54,260 nucleotides of DNA from Bacillota bacterium (lineage in GTDB: Bacteria; Bacillota; Sulfobacillia; Sulfobacillales; Sulfobacillaceae): positions 1-54,260 of the forward strand of contig JAJZAN010000011.1 in the NCBI GenBank assembly GCA_021799435.1. The letters run 5' to 3'. This document shows, one piece after another, positions 49,941-54,260 of the stretch (the first letter of the stretch is position 1; each line of letters begins with the position of its first letter). The translations under genes were made by a program, and so were the position numbers. The notes under the pieces were generated by a model, which made no database searches, had not been told where the DNA came from, and saw only the letters and a list, made by a program, of their open reading frames with translations.

Positions 49941-50798
49941 GTGGGAGCAACCGAGACGGCAGAAGCGGTGGTTGCGGCTCGTAAGCCATACAAGCTGGTG
50001 AGCCGCGATTTTCACCCCGAAGACAGTGTCATTCGGGTCGGAGACATAGCCTTCGGTTCCAGTAAGGTCGTGATCATGTCGGGGCCTTGCGCAGTGGAGA
50101 GCCGGGACCAAGTGATGGAATCGGCGGCCTTTATGCAGCACATCGGCGTTCCGGTGTTGCGCGGCGGGGCCTATAAGCCGCGAACCTCCCCTTACAGCTT
50201 TCAAGGCATGGCGGTGGAAGGGCTGAAGATTCTGGCGGAGGCTCGCGAGCGCTACGGAGTCTTGATTGTCACCGAGGCGGTGGACCATGAGAGCTTGGCC
50301 AACGTGGCGGAGTGGGCTGATATCGTGCAGATTGGCGCACGCAACATGCAGAATTTCGAATTGTTGAAAGCGGTGGGCCAATGCGGGAAGCCGGTGCTGT
50401 TGAAGCGGGGACTGGCGGCCACCATTGACGAGTGGCTCATGGCAGCGGAATACGTGGCGGCTCACGGCAACCTCAACATCATCCTGTGCGAACGGGGCAT
50501 TCGGACTTATGAGACCAAAACCCGCAACACCCTGGATATTAGTGCGGTGCCGGTCGTGAAGCAACTCAGTCATTTGCCCGTGGTGATTGACCCATCCCAT
50601 GCTGCGGGACAGTGGCAGTGGGTCGCCCCGTTGGCGAGAGCGGGCGTGGCGGCGGGAGCGGATGGGCTCATTATCGAGGCCCATCCCAACCCCGCTGAGG
50701 CGTTGTCGGACGGCCCGCAAAGTCTGAACTTCCGTCACTTGGAGGAACTCATGAAAGAAGCGGGACAAATCGCCCAGGCCGTGGGGCGTACGTTGTGA
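49941..50798 (+). CDS. aroF: DAHP synthase, type I-beta, without regulatory N-domain
   Basis: A 285-residue first enzyme of the shikimate pathway, condensing PEP and erythrose-4-phosphate. Catalytic-core motifs: KPYKLVSRDFHPEDSVI, SGPCAVESRDQ, LRGGAYKPRTSPYSFQG, IGARNMQNFELL, LLKRGLAATIDEW and DPSHAAGQW with metal-binding His. Only about 15 residues precede the core, so the ferredoxin-like or chorismate-mutase regulatory domains of related enzymes are absent. GTG 49941 (GGAAGG nine bases up) is preferred. TTG 49893 lies within the T tract of the leader terminator. Confidence 0.93.
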   Translation: MGATETAEAVVAARKPYKLVSRDFHPEDSVIRVGDIAFGSSKVVIMSGPCAVESRDQVMESAAFMQHIGVPVLRGGAYKPRTSPYSFQGMAVEGLKILAEARERYGVLIVTEAVDHESLANVAEWADIVQIGARNMQNFELLKAVGQCGKPVLLKRGLAATIDEWLMAAEYVAAHGNLNIILCERGIRTYETKTRNTLDISAVPVVKQLSHLPVVIDPSHAAGQWQWVAPLARAGVAAGADGLIIEAHPNPAEALSDGPQSLNFRHLEELMKEAGQIAQAVGRTL

Positions 50799-51583
50799 AA
50801 ATTGGATTGGTCGGATGCGGGCTGATCGGCGGATCGATATTAAAGGCTTTGCAAGGGTCAGGCCATGACATCTATGCATGGGACCAGAATGACGAAACCA
50901 ATGTCCAAGTGGCAGCCGCCGGTCTAGCTCAGGTGGATTCCCCAGATACCTGGGCGGGCATAGTGGACGCCGTGGTGCTGGGCGTACCCATGGACTTTGT
51001 GCCCAAAGTGGTGTCGTGGATCGTGCCACTGATGAATCCGGGAAGTCTTTTGGTGGACCTAAGCTCGATCAAACGGCCTGTCGGGCAGGCTCTGGCGTGG
51101 GCCCTAAAGCGTGTTCGGGTACTCTCCCTGCATTTGATGGCGGGCCGCGAAATCAGCGGTTTTGAGCGATCCGACGCCAGTTTGTTTCGTGGTTGTGCTG
51201 CGGCCGTGGTCGATGTGGGGGGAGCCATTTCTGAACTGCAAAGCGGTGTATGGTGGTGCCAAACTTTGGGTGCCCAGGAGCCCACCGTTTGGGGGCTTGA
51301 GGATCACGATGCGGCCATGGCTTGGGTGAGCCATTTGCCCTACCTGGTTTCCCAAGCATTGGGACAAGCTGTGGCCCATGGGCCGCATGGAGTGGCGAAC
51401 TTGGCTGGACCGGGATTCCGCGACACAACCCGGGTGGGGCGCACCGATCCCTCGCAGCTGGAACCGTTTTTGAAGGCCAATGCGGCGGAAGTCCGCCGAG
51501 CATTGGCCGGCCTCGAGGCCGAACTGCACGTCTGGCAGACGTGGCTGGCATCTGTGATGGCCAGTGAGGTGAGTGCGCAATGA
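50795..51583 (+). CDS. tyrA: Prephenate dehydrogenase, without ACT domain
   Basis: A 262-residue NAD(P)-dependent enzyme for tyrosine synthesis. The Rossmann start IGLVGCGLIGGSILKAL, the catalytic His in SLHLMAGREISGFERSD (LHLMAG replaces the usual HPMAG), and ADHDAAMAW-like LEDHDAAMAWVSHLPYLVS are family motifs. GPGFRDTTRVGRTDP closes the substrate site. Many Firmicute TyrA proteins carry a C-terminal ACT domain; this one stops before it. GTG 50795 overlaps the DAHP synthase stop by four bases. Confidence 0.92.
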   Translation: MKIGLVGCGLIGGSILKALQGSGHDIYAWDQNDETNVQVAAAGLAQVDSPDTWAGIVDAVVLGVPMDFVPKVVSWIVPLMNPGSLLVDLSSIKRPVGQALAWALKRVRVLSLHLMAGREISGFERSDASLFRGCAAAVVDVGGAISELQSGVWWCQTLGAQEPTVWGLEDHDAAMAWVSHLPYLVSQALGQAVAHGPHGVANLAGPGFRDTTRVGRTDPSQLEPFLKANAAEVRRALAGLEAELHVWQTWLASVMASEVSAQ

Positions 51584-52863
51584 TAGAGCTTAGCCGATGG
51601 GAGCACGCGTTCAATATCGAGCTTGAGGTGCCGGGCGACAAATCGCTCACCCACCGCGGGATATTGATGAGCGCCTTGGCCATGGGGGATATGGAATTAA
51701 CGGGGTGGCTTGACGCTGGGGATACGCGGTCCAGCTTGAGACTCGTGCAGGCTTTGGGCGTGGAGATTCGTGAGGAGACCGCTGGGCGGCTGGTGCTGCG
51801 TCGGGGGCCGGCCGTGCATGAACCCGAGGATGTGATTGACTGCGGAAACTCTGGTACCACGATGCGCTTGGCTGCGGGGCTCTTGGCCGGGCTGCCCGGG
51901 CTTTCCGTGCTCACTGGTGATGCATCGTTGCGCCGTCGCCCCATGGCCCGGGTGGCGGAGCCTCTCCGTGAGGGGCTCGGCGTGCGAATCTGGACCAAAA
52001 GCGACGGACGAGCTCCCATCGCGGTGCTAGGCGGCGGTCACCATGGAGGCCGCGTGGCACTGCAGGTGGCCAGTGCGCAGGTTAAGTCGGCCCTGCTCTT
52101 AGCCGGTGTGACCGCCGAGGAGGCGGTTTCTGTGGTGGAGCCGCAGGCGACGCGCGACCATACGGAACGTCTTATCGCCGCCATGGGCGGTTCAGTTGCC
52201 GTTCAAGGGCGCACTATCACCGTCATGCCGAGTGACCTCCGAGGGTTGTCATTCCAGGTTCCGGGGGATCCCTCGTCGGCTGCTTTTTGGTTTGCCTTGG
52301 CGGCCTTGCAGACGGGGCGCCGGGTCGCTGTGCGGTCGCTCTTGTTTAATCCGACCCGGGTCGGATTTTTGCGCGTTCTGGAGGCCATGGAGTGTCGGGT
52401 GGAGTGGTCGGAGACGGGGCGCGTGCCCGAGCCCTATGGGGCGGTGGCCGTGTCCGGGCTCCCACGGCGTCCCGTTGCAGTGAGTGCCGAGGAGGTTCCC
52501 AGCATGGTTGATGAAGTGCCCCTGGTAGCGTTGTTGGCCACACAGGCTCCCGGTCGGTCCGTCATTTCGGGTGCCGAAGAGTTGCGTGTGAAAGAGAGTG
52601 ACCGCATTCATGTCACGGCCACGATACTCGAGGCCATGGGCGCCCAGATTGAGGAGCGCTCCGATGGCTGGGTCATCGAGGGACCCACGCCGCTCAAGGG
52701 AGCGGACGTGGACGCTGCGGGAGATCACCGCATGGCCATGCTCACCGCCATCGCCGCCACTATCGCCGAGGGCCCGACGCGCATTCGCGGGGAAGAAAGC
52801 GTCGCCATTAGCTATCCGGCATTCTTCGAAGGCTACCAGCGCATCGCGCGCATACGCCCCTAG
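51580..52863 (+). CDS. aroA: 5-enolpyruvylshikimate-3-phosphate synthase
   Basis: A 427-residue two-domain enzyme of the shikimate pathway. The PEP/shikimate site is PGDKSLTHRGILMSALA, and DCGNSGTTMRLAAGLLAG follows. SAQVKSALLLAG, RDHTERLI and NPTRVGFL match the four motifs (GDKS, SAQXK, RXHXE, NXTR) used to define class II EPSP synthases. Arg/Lys residues of the second domain (RVKESDRIHVTA, GDHRMAML) are intact. ATG overlaps tyrA (ATGA). It is the last gene of the operon. Confidence 0.95.
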   Translation: MIELSRWEHAFNIELEVPGDKSLTHRGILMSALAMGDMELTGWLDAGDTRSSLRLVQALGVEIREETAGRLVLRRGPAVHEPEDVIDCGNSGTTMRLAAGLLAGLPGLSVLTGDASLRRRPMARVAEPLREGLGVRIWTKSDGRAPIAVLGGGHHGGRVALQVASAQVKSALLLAGVTAEEAVSVVEPQATRDHTERLIAAMGGSVAVQGRTITVMPSDLRGLSFQVPGDPSSAAFWFALAALQTGRRVAVRSLLFNPTRVGFLRVLEAMECRVEWSETGRVPEPYGAVAVSGLPRRPVAVSAEEVPSMVDEVPLVALLATQAPGRSVISGAEELRVKESDRIHVTATILEAMGAQIEERSDGWVIEGPTPLKGADVDAAGDHRMAMLTAIAATIAEGPTRIRGEESVAISYPAFFEGYQRIARIRP

Positions 52864-52888
52864 CGGCTGGATCATACTAGGATTGGCG

Positions 52889-52958
52889 CCAACTGCTCCC
52901 AACAGTTGGTACCTTCCGGTTTCTCCTCTCCCATGTAGCCCGCTCCCCGGCGGGCTAC
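52889..52958. terminator. Two hairpins between convergent aroA and crcB
   Basis: CCAACTG (52889-52895) pairs with CAGTTGG (52903-52909), and GTAGCCCGC (52935-52943) pairs with GCGGGCTAC (52950-52958) around TCCCCG. The second is a strong nine-pair stem. Neither has a proper T tract on either strand, so a bidirectional terminator is plausible but unproven. Confidence 0.5.
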
Positions 52959-52962
52959 ACCC

Positions 52963-53355
52963 TTAGTCCGACTCTTCCAGCGCCGCTCGTCGAAAGAGGA
53001 GCCGCGTCGCAATGACTCCGGCGTATACCGCTGCAAGTCCTCCCGAGAGGCTGAGGCCGGCGTACAATAAGGAGCGGCCCGGCGCCAGGGTCAGCAGGGA
53101 ATACGTTCCTTCGGCGAACGTGGAAAAGGTGGTGAATCCCCCGGCTATGCCCACGGCCAGAAAGAGTCGGGTTTGCTCGGAGCCCCGCTCAAACTCCAAA
53201 ACCAGGGCCATCACGATGCCGATGAAGAGGCTGCCAAGGAGATTGATGAGGAGGACATTGACGGGTATTCCGGCGGACGTCACCCAAGCTAACAATCCAT
53301 AGCGGGCCAGGGCGCCGAGGCCGCCCCCCAAACAGACTGCGATCCAGTCCCTCAT
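52963..53355 (-). CDS. crcB: Fluoride channel subunit CrcB/Fluc (second copy)
   Basis: A 130-residue four-helix membrane protein. GGGLGALARYGLLAW, the NLLGSLFIG motif with the pore Asn, and GGFTTFSTFAEGTY with the Phe-box and central Na+-site residues are the Fluc signatures. ATG 53355 overlaps the upstream crcB stop (ATGA). Paired, unequal CrcB genes in Firmicutes usually form an antiparallel heterodimer that lets fluoride out. An in-frame upstream ATG at 53385 lies in the other gene. Confidence 0.92.
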   Translation of the reverse strand: MRDWIAVCLGGGLGALARYGLLAWVTSAGIPVNVLLINLLGSLFIGIVMALVLEFERGSEQTRLFLAVGIAGGFTTFSTFAEGTYSLLTLAPGRSLLYAGLSLSGGLAAVYAGVIATRLLFRRAALEESD

Positions 53356-53726
53356 GCCCACACCCCCAAACGAATGCCAGCCCACACGGCGGCGACGCCG
53401 AGGACCAGACTGGCCAACGGGTTTAAGAGGCCGCGAACCCAGCCCTCCGCGCCCATGAGGCGGAGCGTTTCATAGCTCAGCGAGGAGAAGGTGGTATACG
53501 CTCCGATGAACCCCACATCGATTAATAGAAATGCCGTGCCGCCCAGGCGGGAAGCCTGGGCACTGACCACGCCAATCATTACGCACCCGGTGATGTTGAC
53601 GACAAAGGTTCCCCACGGGAATGAGCCCAAGGTGCGGGCATTGACCCATTGACTGAGACCGTAGCGGGCTGCGGCGCCCAGCGAGCCGCCCAGGAACACT
53701 AAAATTATGTGAAGCAGGATATGCAT
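53352..53726 (-). CDS. crcB: Fluoride channel subunit CrcB/Fluc (first copy)
   Basis: A 124-residue four-helix protein. GGSLGAAARYGLSQW, FVVNITGCVMIG with the pore Asn, and GFIGAYTTFSSLSYET with the Phe-box match Fluc. I start at ATG 53726 behind GAAAGGATCG; an open frame up to 53807 is not supported by an SD. It pairs with the overlapping second copy. I looked for a fluoride riboswitch in the leader and did not find one. Confidence 0.92.
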   Translation of the reverse strand: MHILLHIILVFLGGSLGAAARYGLSQWVNARTLGSFPWGTFVVNITGCVMIGVVSAQASRLGGTAFLLIDVGFIGAYTTFSSLSYETLRLMGAEGWVRGLLNPLASLVLGVAAVWAGIRLGVWA

Positions 53727-53784
53727 CGATCCTTTCGCAGGACGGAGTGGGGTCGGTCCCCAGCCCGATTCCCGGACTGTTGTT

Positions 53785-53790
53785 AGTATA
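53785..53790 (-). promoter_or_regulatory. -10 element of the crcB pair
   Basis: The minus strand reads TATACT about 59 bases before ATG 53726, five of six matches. No good -35 is seen at 17 bases upstream. Confidence 0.4.
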
Positions 53791-53856
53791 ACGAATCTCT
53801 CGGACATCCGGGTATGCTGTGTGGAAACAGGAAGTAGACTAGGGAAGGATAACGCG

Positions 53857-53946
53857 ATGGGGAGACGGAATATTTCTTATCGAGTGAGAGGAGGATTCTT
53901 GATCGCCGGGCGAAGGGTTCTTAATATAGAGGGTGGAATCCGGTAG
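53857..53946 (+). CDS. Possible 29-codon leader ORF before hspR
   Basis: ATG 53857 follows GGGAAGGATAACGCG, a fair SD. The frame runs 29 codons to TAG 53946, giving a basic peptide (MGRRNISYRVRGGF then LIAGRRVLNIEGGIR) with nine arginines. It spans the best hspR promoter (53899-53927), so it could only be translated from an upstream start. Equally likely to be chance. Confidence 0.2.
   Translation: MGRRNISYRVRGGFLIAGRRVLNIEGGIR
53899..53927 (+). promoter_or_regulatory. Sigma-A promoter of hspR-dnaK
   Basis: -35 TTGATC (53899-53904), a 17-base spacer and -10 TAATAT (53922-53927). It leaves a leader of about 27 bases before the hspR ATG. I see no exact HAIR element or CIRCE repeat nearby. Confidence 0.7.
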
Positions 53947-53960
53947 AGGAAGTGATATCC

Positions 53961-54254
53961 ATGCCCATTCATGGTCCGGATGAACCGGTTTACACAATAG
54001 GCGTCATGGCCCGGCTGGTGGGGGTAGCACCGCAGACGTTGCGGACATGGGAACGCGAGCTGCTCATCAGTCCGCAACGGACGGACACCAACAATCGGCT
54101 GTACTCGGAGAATGACTTCCATCAGCTTATCCGGATCCGAGATTTAGCGGGACAAGGCATAAACCCGGCTGGGATCCGCGCAATTTTAGGTGGTGCCGGT
54201 GATACCGGCCCCAAAGCGAGGGTGAGGACGTATGGCGAAAGTAGTAGGGATTGA
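53961..54254 (+). CDS. hspR: HspR-like MerR-family regulator
   Basis: A 97-residue MerR-type DNA-binding protein. YTIGVMARLVGVAPQTLRTW is the helix-turn-helix, followed by RTDTNNRLYSENDFHQL and IRDLAGQGINPAGIRAIL, the sequence pattern of HspR, the repressor of the dnaK regulon in Actinobacteria. No cysteines are present, so no metal sensing is expected. ATG 53961 is ten bases after AGAGGA; the frame also opens at GTG 53952. It overlaps the start of dnaK by 23 bases, so autoregulation with dnaK is likely (inference). Confidence 0.8.
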   Translation: MPIHGPDEPVYTIGVMARLVGVAPQTLRTWERELLISPQRTDTNNRLYSENDFHQLIRIRDLAGQGINPAGIRAILGGAGDTGPKARVRTYGESSRD

Positions 54255-54260
54255 CTTAGG
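54232..54260 (+). CDS. dnaK: Chaperone DnaK, N-terminal fragment (window end)
   Basis: Only nine full codons are visible: MAKVVGIDL, with G expected next. This is the canonical start of Hsp70/DnaK, leading into the nucleotide-binding loop GIDLGTTNS. GTGAGGACGT before the ATG serves as SD. It starts within hspR in a different frame. The rest lies beyond the window. Confidence 0.75.

Noticed and set aside
53727..53800. Fluoride riboswitch upstream of the crcB pair
   Set aside because: I looked for the GGNGAUGG...CC pseudoknot pattern on the minus strand and found no match.
53808..53960. CIRCE or HAIR heat-shock operator
   Set aside because: No TTAGCACTC-N9-GAGTGCTAA and no CTTGAGT-N7-ACTCAAG, even allowing a couple of mismatches by eye.

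Overview
The window looks like the chromosome of a moderately GC-rich, spore-forming Firmicute, most likely a Sulfobacillus-like thermoacidophile (inference). Support: the ordered remA-rpoZ-coaBC-priA-fmt-rsmB-rlmN-prpC-prkC-rsgA-rpe-spoVM-rpmB-yloU-fakA-recG block known from Bacillus; a 26-codon spoVM, which implies endospores; T-box leaders; many GTG/TTG starts behind strong Shine-Dalgarno (SD) sites; and a secreted G1-type (glutamic) acid peptidase.

Layout. 1-1853: truncated amino-acid permease (minus) and an acyl-CoA thioesterase (plus), the latter ended by a terminator. 1973-9728: ten tightly overlapping plus-strand genes that join type IV secretion parts (VirB2-, VirB6-, PrgI-, TraC- and VirB4-like) to Tad/Flp pilus parts (CpaB, CpaE-like, CpaF, TadB, TadC), behind a leader with two inverted repeats. 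This chimeric machine is the most unusual system here. 9741-13400: glcE-glcF-glcD glycolate oxidase operon (minus). 13545-14628: hisC-type aminotransferase broken by one extra G. 14672-14770: gene for a 32-residue membrane peptide with its own promoter and terminator. 14893-18342: LysE exporter, G1 peptidase, HAD hydrolase and metallo-beta-lactamase-fold hydrolase. 18484-25641: Ca2+-type P-ATPase, dapF, DedA, and a LolA/RseB-like protein with an ABC transporter.

25670-42883: the housekeeping/sporulation block, without the gmk and def genes that Bacillus has at the corresponding places, and with hslO and a 72-residue membrane protein near spoVM. 42880-49590: promoter, T-box with a UGG (Trp) specifier and a complete overlapping trpEGDCFBA operon. 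49587-52863: promoter, T-box with a probable UAC (Tyr) specifier, then DAHP synthase, prephenate dehydrogenase and EPSP synthase. The first two lack recognisable allosteric domains, so control of the common aromatic pathway appears to rest on the T-box, whereas TrpE keeps its Trp-binding motif. 52963-53726: two fluoride-channel genes. 53899-54260: hspR overlapping the start of dnaK, cut by the window end.
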